Source: Cylicocyclus nassatus
Taxonomy: Eukaryota > Nematoda > Chromadorea > Rhabditida > Strongylidae
Length of the DNA: 64,000 nt
Direction of reading: 5' to 3'
Assembly: GCA_958299035.1 (NCBI GenBank)
Contig: CATQJL010000112.1
Span: 60,247,823 to 60,311,822, forward strand
Of this stretch, positions 22,346 to 33,944 are shown piece by piece. Position 1 is the stretch's first letter. Each line of letters opens with the position of its first letter. The position numbers and the translations under genes were made by a program. Under the pieces are notes generated by a model. That model did not search any database and was not told the origin of the DNA. It saw only the letters and a program-made list of their open reading frames with translations.

Positions 22346-23583
22346 TCGGGTATGAAGAATTAGAGCTAACATTGAGTGTTGATACTTTTTCGCCTGTTGA
22401 GAAGCTTGAAAGCAATTTAGAAGGGAATGGCAAGTGTCGAGCTCGCCGAAGCAAAACCCCTTTTTCCTGATTGTTCAGAAGGTTTTACCACCTTTGCGCT
22501 GGGGATTTACACATAGACGAGATAAGGAGTTTACTGTACGCTTGACCCTGATAGAGTCAAGTATTCGTAACGTTTATCGCAAGCAAACACACTTTCATGA
22601 ATGATATCAAATTGTCGCTCGAAGAAAGACAAAGTTTTTGTTGTCGTGTTTCCTACATCATATTCGACTAGTAGCTACAAAAATTGATGTGTGTATCATC
22701 AAGGTTTTACCACCTTTGCGCTGGGGAAACACATATACGAGTTAAGGAGTTTTTTGCACGTTTTGCTAACAACAAGATTAGAGGTCGACATTTGAAGCAG
22801 TTGCAATGGGCTGAGTGCAGCAAAGATCAAAGTTCATCTAAAGCATAAAAGTTTTCGAGACCCGAAGCTAATGCATACTCTTAGGTCCGTATGCACCAAG
22901 ATTCCTGCGGCAAGGGGGGGGGGTCCGATGAAAAAAAGCAGCAGCGACGTTTGCTCGCGACCCCTCTATAACGGTAAACGCCGCTCAGCTCGCCAGAAGA
23001 TTTTAGTATGGGCCATAGGGCCGCATGTATTAACATCTTCGCTGGGGAGGGGAAAAAGCTTCATGTTCTTAAGCTGTGGACATCTGGATTTCCTGTTGTC
23101 TGTCCATTTGCAAGTGTTTTTACCACACTTTACTAGAAACATAATGAACAGGAGCTAGAAGTTGTACAAGCCGCATTTTCCAGCTTTATGTATGGCCTCC
23201 TGATCACCATAAGAGTGCGCTGATTATCTAGAACTCGTCGTTGTTCATTCCAAGAAGCTGAAAGCTTACAATTCAGGTTTTATAGCACGCTGATTCCGAA
23301 AGCGATAATCTCAAGTTCTAATTCCTATTGTAGAATTCCTATCGTGGCCCCTCTGCGGGACAGTAGTGAACGAATTGGACCTTATAATCGCTATCAGCTG
23401 CGAAATAATCCCAAAACACAATTTTTCATGAAAAATCTATAATGTTGGATCCGTAGAGAATGACTACTACACCCTTACCATATAATCCCAACAACCGAAT
23501 TAAATCATATTTCAATCAGCGCTTTCAATAACCCCCCTGGGAAAATTCTTGGAGACATGTTTTCAATTTTTTTCTAAAAGACT
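22346..23583. other. Non-coding with a short direct duplication
   Basis: GGTTTTACCACCTTTGCGCT occurs at about 22481 and 22703. Each copy is followed by a diverged GACGAGATAAGGAGTTT / TACGAGTTAAGGAGTTT. The open frame at 22871-23158 spans a poly-G tract and looks non-coding. Confidence 0.4.
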
Positions 23584-23920
23584 ACCGTTTCGGACAACAC
23601 GACCCACGGTTGATTCGTAAGTTTAAGTGAAAAAGACTTGGGTCTAACGGCAGTATTCGATCAATCGGCCTTGTCGTGAATGTGTTGATAAAGATTGGAT
23701 CTAACAATAAGTCTGATGCCATGATGGTGATGAAAAGTGAAGTGACGAAAAAGTGACGCTTTCCTTTCATGACGAACATGGCATCAGACTTATTGTTAGA
23801 GCTTCAATCTTTATCAACACATTCACGACAAGGCCGATTAATCGAATACTGCCGTTTCAGACCAAAGCCTTCGCTTTGTCAAACTTACGACCCACCGCTG
23901 GGTCGTATTGTCCGAAATGG
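23584..23920. mobile_element. Palindromic MITE, ~337 bp
   Basis: Ends CCGTTTCGGACAACACGACC and its near-complement ending TGTCCGAAATGG. The arms (GGCCTTGTCGTGAATGTGTT, ACAATAAGTCTGATGCCAT) are complementary around a centre near 23750. The frames 23582-23779 and 23753-24010 are mirror shadows of the arms. Confidence 0.75.
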
Positions 23921-25841
23921 CAGAACACGTACGACCCATCGGTGAATCGTCTTGTCGTGAATGTGTTGATAACTCAAAAAACAATGCCAATTATACAAAG
24001 CCAAACCTAGGTTTAATGATGGCAGTCATTGAGCAGCTAGCAGTATCTTGAGAATCTTGAAAACTTTATCGAAAAATACTCAGTCAAACAAATGCAAATG
24101 TTCCATTCCATTGTAAAACGGTAGCAACGATTACAATGAACAGCGGTGGCGTGGTACTGTAGCAACGACAGCGGTAAGGTACATATAAAAAAACTGTTGA
24201 GCGCTTGCCCAAGCTTGCCTAACATTTCAAACCGAAATGCATTTTTGAGCCCGAACGTACATTTTTTACAGAATTGTCGCACAATAACAAGAATAAAACG
24301 TTTGGCAACAGCTTTCACGCTCCCAATGATTCACAGCGATCAGGGATATACGACACGAGAATATGATTACCTAACATCTCAAAAATTTCTCTACTAGTGA
24401 TCGGTCAAGGCTAATCTCTTCGCTAAAAGAGACAGCAAGCTGATTCACAATTGGTGTTTGTTTTGTTAACACTGATGTAAGCAAATTAAGATCTTACTTA
24501 CATGTAAGAAAAAGTCCGGTTGGTATAAATTTCGGGCATCGCCGATATGGATACCACAAAACATAGACCGCAATACTTTTCTTCTTTCTTAAAGCCTTCA
24601 AAGATAACCTTTCTTTCTAATGCTTTAGTTATTTTACTCTCTCCTTTCCAGCTTCACCAGGACTGTCAAGCAGGTTCCTGAATCTACTGTCTTCGACCTT
24701 CTTATCAGTTTGCCATTTTCATGAATAGACTCCATCAGCTGTTTTGCTTAATTTTCTAACACTGGAGAGCGTTTCCTATGCAGCTTCTAATTCCATTCTC
24801 GAACTACAAAACGTGGTCTTTTGAGCTCGAATGAATTTCTGAAAAGCATGAGTTTTATTAATAAAGCTTCAGTCCCTTAGGCTACAACTGGTCAAGACTT
24901 ACCCCACAAGTCATAGAAACTCGAAGAGTGAATGAAGAGTTGCATGAGTAATAACCAAGCCATATTGTTAATAAGTGGCAGAAAGGGTGCAGAGACTCAT
25001 CGTATCAAAACCGTGTCCCCTAAATTCACGAATACAAGACACACTTTTATTTTAAGGAAGCCACACCACTGTGCTTCGCGAATTGATCACCCTCCTACAC
25101 GTTACTTCCAGGTTGAGAGCAGCAGAATAGAAATAATTGCGAATTTAAGTGCTTTCTGTTTGAGATCTATACTGACTTAAAAAGTATAAAACGTTGATTC
25201 CAAATCTATTTTTTGTATCTGCTTCGGGGTTCTGAGCAAGAAGGTTTGAAGGTTTTATGGTCAAAAAATTCAGTGCATGTTCAGTGTAAAATCAGTCGTT
25301 GACTTTTCCTAGTGTTCCATAGTGGCAGAGTGTGGATATATTAAGACTAAAAATATTTATTGCAAAAAGTAGCTTGAAAACTATCCGAACCTTAGAAAAG
25401 TTTCTACGACTGTCCTAGCTACACTTGCAGATTTTTGTTCACAAAAACCTTCATAACTCCTCACCAAGAAATCCGCAGCAGATAAGGAAGGTAGGTTTGA
25501 AATCAGTGTTTCATACGCTTCAAGACAGTGTCCATCTCATAACAAATGACCACTTCAACAAGGACGGGTGCGCCTCGTACTCGTGGAATTAGGGTACATT
25601 ACCAAACCATGATCAAATGGGAAGTATTATAGATTTTGTAAGGAAGCTTGCGTAAAAGATAGAAGACAAATTACATTCAGCTTATCTAAAACTGCCAATA
25701 TCGCATTGATTACATTTCACTCTTTACTTACAAACAACTCCTACTAATCTCACTCTCAGCTGTTGCGCTAAAATTTTTGTTACATACTATGTCAAAAAAG
25801 CAAGTTAATGATCATTTGAATACTTGCAGTGCAAAACATCA
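23921..25841. other. Mostly unassigned, one degenerate palindrome
   Basis: Part of a MITE arm is repeated at 23935-23970. About 25185-25525 is a worn palindrome (AAAACGTTGATTCCAAATCT opposite AGGTTTGAAATCAGTGTTTC) related to the better copy at 40957-41411. No convincing gene is seen. Confidence 0.4.
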
Positions 25842-25934
25842 ATGAAGTTTCTGCTTCTCCTGACCGCACTACTTTGCCTGACGACCAGCGTTGCGGCGTG
25901 TATTACATTGTGTAAACTTACCTGCAAAGCCAGG
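25842..25934 (+). CDS. First exon of a small secreted Cys-rich peptide
   Basis: ATG opens a 31-codon exon: Met-Lys, a Leu-rich core (FLLLLTALLCL), then TTSVAA, a clear signal peptide with an Ala-x-Ala type cleavage site. It is followed by the start of a mature chain, CITLCKLTCKAR, with three Cys spaced 4 and 4. A GTAATT donor follows AGG in phase 0. This fits small secreted nematode peptides with disulphide frameworks, but no family can be named. Exon 2 was not fixed; candidates follow acceptors near 26123 (GACGTCAG) or 26155 (TTTCCAG). Reading through the donor gives a stop after seven codons. It is isolated, with repeats on both sides. Confidence 0.5.
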
Positions 25935-27872
25935 GTAATTGTTTTTATTATATCGTAAAGTTTCTATTGCATGGACAACATGTAGCGATGTACTAATTTA
26001 ACACTACAAAGTATAAACAAATTATTAACCGCAATCAGATTCGAATCGAAAGAAAAAGCGCTTGATCTGCCATCAATTGAAGATGAATAATTTCTCTATT
26101 GCGGTCAACAAGCTTTGACGTCAGATCGGTGTCTTGAAGGCGGAATTTCCAGCAAACAATATTAGCCTAGATGCGGAGTTTGTGGAGAGAGGAAGGAAAA
26201 TTGAGGTTAAAAGTTAATAAATTACAATTACATTACCTCAGCGCCATTGGGAATTCCAGCCCGTTTTGCAAGTGCTCTGAGAACATTTTTAAAAAGTTAC
26301 ACAAAATCCTTTTTCAACAGTTGTTAAAATAGTACATGCTCAATCGCGAAGAATGCTGGAAATTTAAGTTTGCTCCCAAGCATTGCTTTTAGAGTTTTAA
26401 ACTTCTAGCAGAAAGAGCAAGGGTTGGAGATAATTCGGAACATTGTCGCGTTTTATTATGGATGTTATTATTAGTCGTCACATAAGTTTTGTTATTTTTT
26501 CTTCGTACATCTAAAAAATCCAAAATTTGACGAAGTGTTATGTTTGGATTTAAAGAAGGGTCAGTGCTCTTTTTTCTGGCATTGCTGTTACCATAATGGA
26601 CCCTAGGTACAAAAATAGAGTAGTGTAAGGCCCTTTACTCAATTTTTTTCCTTTTTCAGATTTCTCTTTTTCTTGTTTTTGTAGATTTTCAAATCTTTTA
26701 TGGATGAAAGCATCTTGGCTAATATGAACGCAGCTTGAAAGTTCAAGCTTTTTCGCGGTGCGAGTTAGTTTCCAAGGATTCGAAAATATATAGGAGATTC
26801 AAAAAACCTAATTTTTCATGCGTGACTTGTTCATATAAAAATAACGCCCTTCTAAATGTGAAAACTTACAAAAAAGTCTTTAAGAAAGTTTTTTTTGAAC
26901 GTCAACAACTAGATCATGACATAATATGCATGCACGACCAGTTGCGGCCCGAGAAATTTTTTCGTGTTGGGGGAAGGCTAAAATTTTTTTTCATTAAAGA
27001 GACAGAAGAGACATGATGTTGGCCACGCCCTATGTAATATGTTGAGAAAATTCCTTTTTTGCGTAATTTTTGCTCAAATAACGCCTTTGGGTACGAATAG
27101 TTTGTAGGATTTCAAAAGACAAGCAGAGAAGTTCGTTATATTGAGCACCTAAAGGGACCATGTAAATAGGTCAAAATTCGAGCTACCACCAAAGCAGTAA
27201 GTATAAGTTCAAGTGAAACACCGAATGTCGAGATCCAGTAGTATTATTCTGCGCCAAAGCGTAACCTTTTCCTGTGATCTAAAGTTCTGGCAAAATTTTC
27301 TCAAACGTGCACAAAAACTAGATTCTCTTTAACTTTCCAGCTGTAACCTCTGCATGGTTTCGAAGAGGTACACAGAAGATCACACTAAGAAATTGTCATG
27401 CAAAATAATAAACAGAGTACATTCAAGAGATCAGAGAAAAGCGGTCATTTCATGTTGAAAAAAGAGAATATGACTGAAAGTGTTTTTCTTTTGTGTGGAA
27501 AAATTTTCTGAGAGTAGTTTTCTTGCTCAAAATGTTCTAGTCTACGACGAAAAGCAAAGGTGCTTCTTGCTTTCCAAAAAAAGCTGAATCTTGAAGCTGC
27601 CTACCAGATATGCATTTCAGGGCATTTTGTGCACGGATCGGTGACTATTTGATAGGCCATCAAGAAATTGTTTTCCTGGGTCGCAAAACGGGAAACTGTC
27701 AGAGGTATCTCAAGTGCTCAAAAGTCAGGGGGAAAAATAAAGTGTAAAAAACCAATATAATGCTCGCGCTCTCAAAAAACCATTATTTTTGTGCTGCCAG
27801 ATGGATACCAAAAAGCGCATAATAAGTGTTTTATAACATTCAAAAAGTACTGAAATTTCAAAAGGAGATATA
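25935..27872. other. Possible 3' part of the secreted-peptide gene, otherwise no gene
   Basis: A+T-rich. The open frame 26735-27016 (93 codons, Lys/Phe-rich) has no recognisable motif and is judged doubtful. About 27700-27850 (AGTGCTCAAAAGTCAGGGGG) is repeated directly at 28975-29075. Confidence 0.35.
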
Positions 27873-28691
27873 TTAGGTTGTCCCGAAAGTTTTGTCGGTT
27901 TTTTCATCGCTCACCAAACCTCACAGAACACCATTCCATGAACGGCCTAGGTGTCATTCTATTCACATTTTTATCCACTCTCTTATAGCTATATTTGTTC
28001 CGTGATCTACACCGTCTTTGCGATGTTATCGCCATGGCTTTTTGAGCCTCAGCAGTAACGCCAAAACTTTCCTGAATTTTCAAAATTTTTATCTTGATAT
28101 TTTTGATGAGCGCCGGTGACTGTTATGTAGGGCAAACCTTTGGCTACATTGTGGCTATTTTACATTTCGTGGGCCACGTTTATCAAGTCCGTAGTAATTA
28201 TTTATTTGAGAAAAGCGCGGCTTTTTGAATACGTTTTACCACCTAAAATTACCGAAAATTCCAAAAAGCTGATTTTTGAGGCAAATCAAACTTGATTACG
28301 TTGCATGAATGATGTTTAATAACAATCAAGTTTGAGTTTGCAAAAACTTCAAAAGCTTTCATGCTTTTTGAAGTCGAAATCAGCAAATTAGGAGAATCTA
28401 AAAATACTGTCTTGTAGCCCGAGAGTTGCTCTATTTGACCCATAATTGATCTTTTTCGAAACTTTGCAACGAAATTTTTAAAAATTAGCTCAACTTTGGG
28501 CACGTAAAATTGACAGGTGAAGAATTTCGGCAATTATCAAAGAAGGCATATAACGTTATGGTATGAAAGTGCATCCATAAGAAAGAGAAGGAAAAGCTGC
28601 ATCGAATGCATGTTGAAGCTTTCTCAGGTCTTTACTGTGCGTGGTTTTACAGTGGTCTGAAAAAACCGACAAAACATTCGGGACAACCTAT
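27873..28691. mobile_element. Mariner-type element, ~820 bp
   Basis: Left end TA then TTAGGTTGTCCCGAAAGTTT TGTCGG; right end AAAAACCGACAAAACATTCG followed by GGACAACCTA. Terminal repeats of about 30 bp differ at a few bases. It holds the GCATTCGATGCAGC box in inverse near 28595. No transposase frame is seen. Confidence 0.75.
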
Positions 28692-30247
28692 TATTTAGGA
28701 GTTGCATGGGTTGCTCAATCTTGCTACCTTGGAATCAATTCAAAAGAGCAATTTTGAATGTCAAAAACCCATGAAAATGCAGCTAAGAACAAATTCGTAA
28801 ATATTTCGGTCCGTTTGCAGGACAAGCCATCAAAGTCGGCGAGTGGTAACCTCAGACAGATAGTAATCCAATGCACTTTATGTGATACTTTTTGAAGACT
28901 CGCATAGCACTAAACTGGAGTTTTGAGTTGGTGACGGCCGGAGAAATCGCGCCTCTTGACCGTCTCCCGCTATCTCAAGTGCTCAAAGTCAGGGGGGGGG
29001 GGGGGGAAATGAAGTGTAAAAGACCAAGAAAATGCTCGCCCTCTTAAAAGACCATTATTTTTGTGCCCTAGAGAAACGCGAATAAATGATATGAGCTAAT
29101 TTTTGTAGTTCAAACCCATAACCGTGGCATATGTAAAGGATCTGAGCATGATGCGCTTATGTGAATTTTGCATTAACAATTTTCGTTACATAAATGCTGA
29201 TTTAGCAGTAGTTATACAAGAACTAAATAAGATGATCTAGCCTTGTTTGAAGTCAAGTGACGATTCCGTTGGCTGAACTTTGCATCTGAGTAATGCAAAC
29301 CTGCATTTGAGATACCAGTGAGAAAGTGACATTCTATAATGCCCATTTTTAGTCAAAGAAAAATCTTCTGAAATGGAAAATTAGTTATCTAACGAGTTGA
29401 TAAGCGCCGTTTCTACAAAATAGAGGGGGATGTTGGCTTCACAAGAGTGTACAATACTGCTCAAAGAACGTGCAAAATTTCAAACACAAGTTTCCGCGAC
29501 ATTTCAATGTCTGTCTTGCGGCTCGGTGGGCTGAGCACTCCTTGCCTCGCTCGACTGCCAGCCTGCCCCTCAACCTGCGCGTCCGTGAGCAATCTAAACC
29601 CAACACCAAGTAACAAAGATATCACATGTGCGATGAACGCAACATCACAGAACTACACGACTAGATTAGGTAAGTTTATCTACACTACAAAAGGGGATTA
29701 ACTGTAACAAGAAAAATATCAAACCACAAAACTACACGAAAAACAGGGACTAGTCTGCCTCACTCCGGGTCGCCGATAGTCACAAAGCATCCCTCAACAT
29801 AAGAAGTTCAGGGATTGGCCCATGGTCGACCGCATAGTGCCTAGTCCTTCCGGAACGGTGCAACCTCTCCACTATTCCCGCGATGATACTTCCTTTTCTC
29901 ATCAGACGAACTTGCCGCGCGCATGCGCTTACACTCAGAAAAGATCTATCGCTCAACCGCTATCCCCAACAAAACCTCTTTTGCGGGAGCTCGCTAACCG
30001 CTGCCAAAATCCTTACAAGAAATCGATAAGAGGGTTACATCAAACCAAGAAAGGAATAAGGCGCGTAACGCCTTTGGCGCCGCCCTATATACGCCTTTTT
30101 TTGGCAGCGAGCCAGCGGGGAGGGGTCCGAGCGCGTATACAAGAGGCGCGCCCGGCTACAGCGGCAAACGGCGCCCCCGGCCGCTGTATCGCCTTGCACC
30201 GCGCGAGCCGCGACAGTTTGCACGACATCGATTCCGCAAATCACGCG
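28692..30247. other. Spacer with GC-rich promoter-like end
   Basis: Contains a 16-base poly-G (about 28990). The plus frame 29447-29701 has no recognised family. From about 29880 to 30240 the DNA turns CpG- and GC-rich, with a minus-strand TATATA at about 30087-30092. It could be a promoter region, but no downstream gene is identified. Coding potential unproven. Confidence 0.35.
30239..30247 (+). repeat. 9-bp target site duplication, left copy
   Basis: AATCACGCG directly precedes the left terminus of the MULE and is repeated exactly at 40488-40496. Nine bases is the typical duplication length of Mutator-like transposases. Confidence 0.85.
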
Positions 30248-30389
30248 ACAATATTACTTCTTCAGCCATCGTTCGGCTGTCTTACAGTGTTATCGGCGTG
30301 AAATATATTGTATTTGGTGTAATTGCAGAACGCATGCTACATATTTCACGCCAAAAACGCTGTAGGACAGCCGAACGACCTACTCAGAC

Positions 30390-30475
30390 AAATCTGCGCG
30401 CAGGCGGCGCGCACTGAATCAGCGAGCGATGTACGTTCCCGCCGCCTGTGTGTGCAGTGCGCGCCGCCTGCGCGC
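30390..30475. repeat. GC-rich GCGCGCCGCC motif cluster, small
   Basis: Two CGCGCCGCCTG-like motifs and inverted copies (GCGCAGGCGGCGCGCACTG) just inside the left MULE end, in DNA otherwise A+T-rich. The same motif forms the larger cluster at 31885-32110. Confidence 0.6.
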
Positions 30476-31884
30476 TACGAGGAAAATTTTGGCAGGAATC
30501 TGCTCGGATTTTTGTTGTCGGTCTGAATATCTTATGCTTGTTGGACAATATGGTTTCACAACTGTTTTATTAACGAATAATATCTACAATTTTCAAATTT
30601 GACAGGTTTTAACACAAATTGCAACAAAATACAGTATTTACAGGATAAGGCTGTCTTTGACAGCTGGCATTCAATACTATTAGCTTAGGTAGTACTTACA
30701 AAATTCACAAACTTAAAGTACAACAACAAGGTATTTACATTCAAATGTGATATCAACAAGACGTGTGTATGAAGTAATGAATACAATGAAGTTGATAGTA
30801 ACTAATGCAACAGTATGACGAGGTAACTTGAAATAGCTGCCAGTAAAATCACTAAGTACTTTGATAAATAAACTGAACAGTATACATAGATATGAATGCA
30901 TAATATATGTACAGATTTGAAGGAATAAAATATGAAAATGCGATAGCAGTGAACAAAACGCGGGCATGCTTGATCAGCCAGAATTGAATGCTCCTGGAAT
31001 TCATATACTCAATTCAATTACAGGAATAAAACATTTGGATGACGGGGATATGATGGGTATAAGCATGAAAATTGGGATGAATGATGAGACATGAACAAAT
31101 CTAAGACATGAATAATCTGGATCAGCCTCGTCCTCGTTAGTTCTCGTAATGGTTTTTGTTCTATCAAGAGTTGATTCCATCAGTCGGTCTAGGCGCATGC
31201 TGTGGCGCTGAAATACACGCTAATAACAACTGAAGAGAAAAAGCAATAAATATTGACGAATGCAGAAAAAAATGCATTTTTTCACCTCTTCAAGATAAAT
31301 AAAGTCAGGGCTGAGGTCCCAAGACCACAAATTGTCTTGATTCTTGGTATTTGGAGTCATTGTAGATCGGTGGCTGAAACACAATAATGTTTTCAAACAA
31401 AATGCCTACTTTGGCTTCAAAAAGCAAGACTTACTCTTTTGAGGTCGACTTTTTTTCGGCATTCGCACATAGCCATCATTGTACTAAGGCAGTTGTGACC
31501 TGAATTAAACTTTGCTTTTATCTTGTGAAAAAAGAAGAGAAAGGAATAGCAACGGAAAGAAACGAAGGAGGCGCAACGACGCAAGAAAGCTTATTGATTG
31601 AAAATGAGCGTCCCTGTGTCACGGGGTCAATATGATTAGGAATCAGAGGTAGGATAAAAGATATGGAAAACTGACTGAGAAACAAGAGTGAATATGGTTT
31701 AAATAAAAAAAAGACATGCTAAAAAAGGCAAAAAAAATCGCATACTTGATTTCAAAACAATTTAGAAACAGAAAAAAGAGGTGAAACAGCAGAGTAAAAA
31801 TGAGGTAATAAACAACACAATACTTTGTATGAAAAAAACAAGGAGGAACGAGGAGAAACAATTATCTGCAAAAAATTCTGCATT
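30476..31884. other. MULE interior without recognised gene
   Basis: A+T-rich. The minus-strand frames 30713-30967 and 31643-31861 are hydrophobic, biased by base composition, and have no splice context. Considered non-coding. Confidence 0.4.
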
Positions 31885-32110
31885 TGCGCGCGGAAGCAGC
31901 GTCCTCCTCCGCTTACGTGAAGCTACAGAAAGTTCATTGCGCGCCGCCTGCACGCACATTGTGTCTGCGCGCCGCTTGCGAACATGCATTGCGCGCCGCC
32001 TGTTGGCTAAAATCAGTGCGCGCCGCCTGTGCGGTGCAAGGTCACGCCCACAAATCACGGCCCGCCGCCTGCCCTGCTGGCCGTGAGTGCGCGCCGCTTG
32101 CGCGCAGAAT
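31885..32110 (+). repeat. Array of six TGCGCGCCGCCTG motifs
   Basis: The motif, with CTG or TTG end, occurs at about 31938, 31967, 31990, 32017, 32060 and 32088. Spacing is 23-43 bases with unrelated sequence between copies. Conserved 12-13-mers with free spacers look more like binding sites than a slipped satellite; this is inference. Confidence 0.65.
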
Positions 32111-32293
32111 TGTCTGAGTACTTTTCTTCTACTACTTCCTCTTCTTCTACTACTTCCATTTATTCGAATAACTAGTTCGATAAACATCGATTGTGTAAAT
32201 AGCTATTCCTATCTCCTACTATCTTCTTATCTTTCACTCGAACAAACAGTTCCAAAAATCGGTTTTTGTTTTTAGGTGTATTTAGGCGTATCA

Positions 32294-33944
32294 GTAAACC
32301 ACCGATCTCATGTGACTGTGAACTGGCTGAAATAAGAACGTTTCAGGAATATTTCGTAGACCGGGGTCTCGTTCTGGACAAAAGCGAGAGAGGATTCAGT
32401 CACTTCTGGAAGTGGTCAAGGTAGCTATGTTATCTTGTGTTTCAATTTTTCAAGTTTGTTTACTCGACTACTTATTGCTTACATAAAGGAGCGCAAAGCG
32501 TCTTTTCAACAAGAAAAGAGTACTTTCTGAGTGGTCTGAATATGAATATCTTTTCTCCGCAAATTTAAACCATTTTTGACTGTTTCTGGGATGCTCCTAA
32601 TGTGTTGCAATGGATGTATTGAACTTGGTGCTACCTACTGAACTTTTTTGATTTGCTATGATGTCCTCTTATAACTGGAGAGTTCCTCATCAGTTCTGAC
32701 AAGATCGGCTCCCTGTATGTGTACATAGGAGTGGTGTTCTGGGAAGCTAGACTGCTGTCCGACCTCTGTCGTATTTTAGGCCCAAGTTGTGTGGACGAGC
32801 GCAGTTTATCTCCTGAGCCTGCTGCAACCATAATGCGGGATGACACGTCACCAGCCGGATATGATGCGATCGCCAGAGCACCACATCTTACAGCATCATA
32901 GCTGCACGGGATGTTACAGATTGACGCGTTCGCATCAAAGTATTCGCATCTTGCAAAACTAGGCGATATCGGTATGTTTCGACATATTTGATTACTTTGA
33001 GAATTTTCTAAAGTAATTGTCCTCCCATTTGCATTTTACTCCTCTTTTCATTTGTATTATAGAAGAGGGCGAATGAGTTCTGTCACAGCGCTAAAGATCA
33101 ATGAATTTTTGTACGAGGGCTATTTTTTCAGGGCTATTATTCAATTTACTGCAAAATTTGCAACTTAAAATATCCATAAGTTCACTTAAAAGATGTGCTT
33201 GGTGCTCAATCTGTCTCAAACTCCATTCTCAAATAAGAATGTTTTGTGCAAGAGTGTTTGGAGTTTACAATTTGAGAATCTTATTTGGTTTTGCTGGTTA
33301 TTACCTTAAATTCTCAAGGTTTTTGATCGTTTAAGATTTTTGCTGTGTTGTTAGCAGTAGATTGCTCACACTATGAATATTTAGATATCTAACTCCTTTC
33401 TCGTTATCTTTAAACTGAGGAAGAAGCTTAAGATGAAGACGTGCCATGGACTGGAGAACAGCCGTTGAACAAGCTGTCAAAGCTGGCTTTAAGACCACTC
33501 TTACTAGGTGAGGGACTTGTCAGTCTTCGTAATTCGTCAGCTTAACTTATTTTTGAAGTGGTCATGCTGCTGGCCATAGATGGAACGGCTCTCTCAAGAA
33601 AAACCATCAAAAGGCCTATGATAAAAATAACAGTTGTGTTTTGTGTTGTGGTTTTGTTTTGTTAGGTTTTCGCAATATTGCAATTTTTCTTGGAGTTACC
33701 AACTTGCTTGTACTCTTGTGGAATGTGCTCTTCTTGTCCTTTTCTTTTATACTTATTCTCAAAAATACTATGCAAATATCCTCTCAATTTTTGCTTATCT
33801 TATCAGGCCAAGCAGAACGGCTTCACGTTGGGTTCCCATGACTACGATGTGCAGCGAATCACTAGTGAAGAAGAAGGCCTTTTGCGAGATCAGCTGGACA
33901 AGTATTGGCACGTCGTGGTCATTGAACCCAACGGCCAATGAACT
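32294..33944 (+). CDS. Exon-like frames of an unrecognised gene inside the MULE
   Basis: Separate protein-like stretches with fitting splice signals. About 32287-32419 contains RTFQEYFVDRG and SHFWKWSR and precedes GTAGCT. 32918-32970 (IDAFASKYSHLAKLGDI) lies between TTACAG and GTATGT. 33810-33944, after a TTATCAG acceptor, contains GFTLGSHDYDVQRIT, YWHVVVIEPN and a TGA stop. 33454-33509 and about 33560-33625 (GHAAGHRWNGSLKKNHQ) may be further exons, but their phases do not all agree. Good codon use and acceptors argue for real, perhaps decayed, coding DNA on the opposite strand to the transposase. It may be a captured host gene or a second MULE gene. No family recognised; joins not established. 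Confidence 0.4.
32631..32899 (-). CDS. Possible minus-strand exon, unknown product
   Basis: An open minus-strand stretch of about 90 codons follows a CCCGTGCAG acceptor and contains GSGDKLRSSTQLGPKIRQR and SQNTTPMYTYREP, ending in a stop. Composition is protein-like and hydrophilic. It overlaps the proposed plus-strand gene, so at most one of them is likely right here. No relatives recognised. Confidence 0.3.

Noticed and set aside
30249..30390. Possible structured RNA from the strong palindrome
   Set aside because: It is the self-complementary end of the MULE and is mirrored at 40355-40487, so transposon termini explain it.
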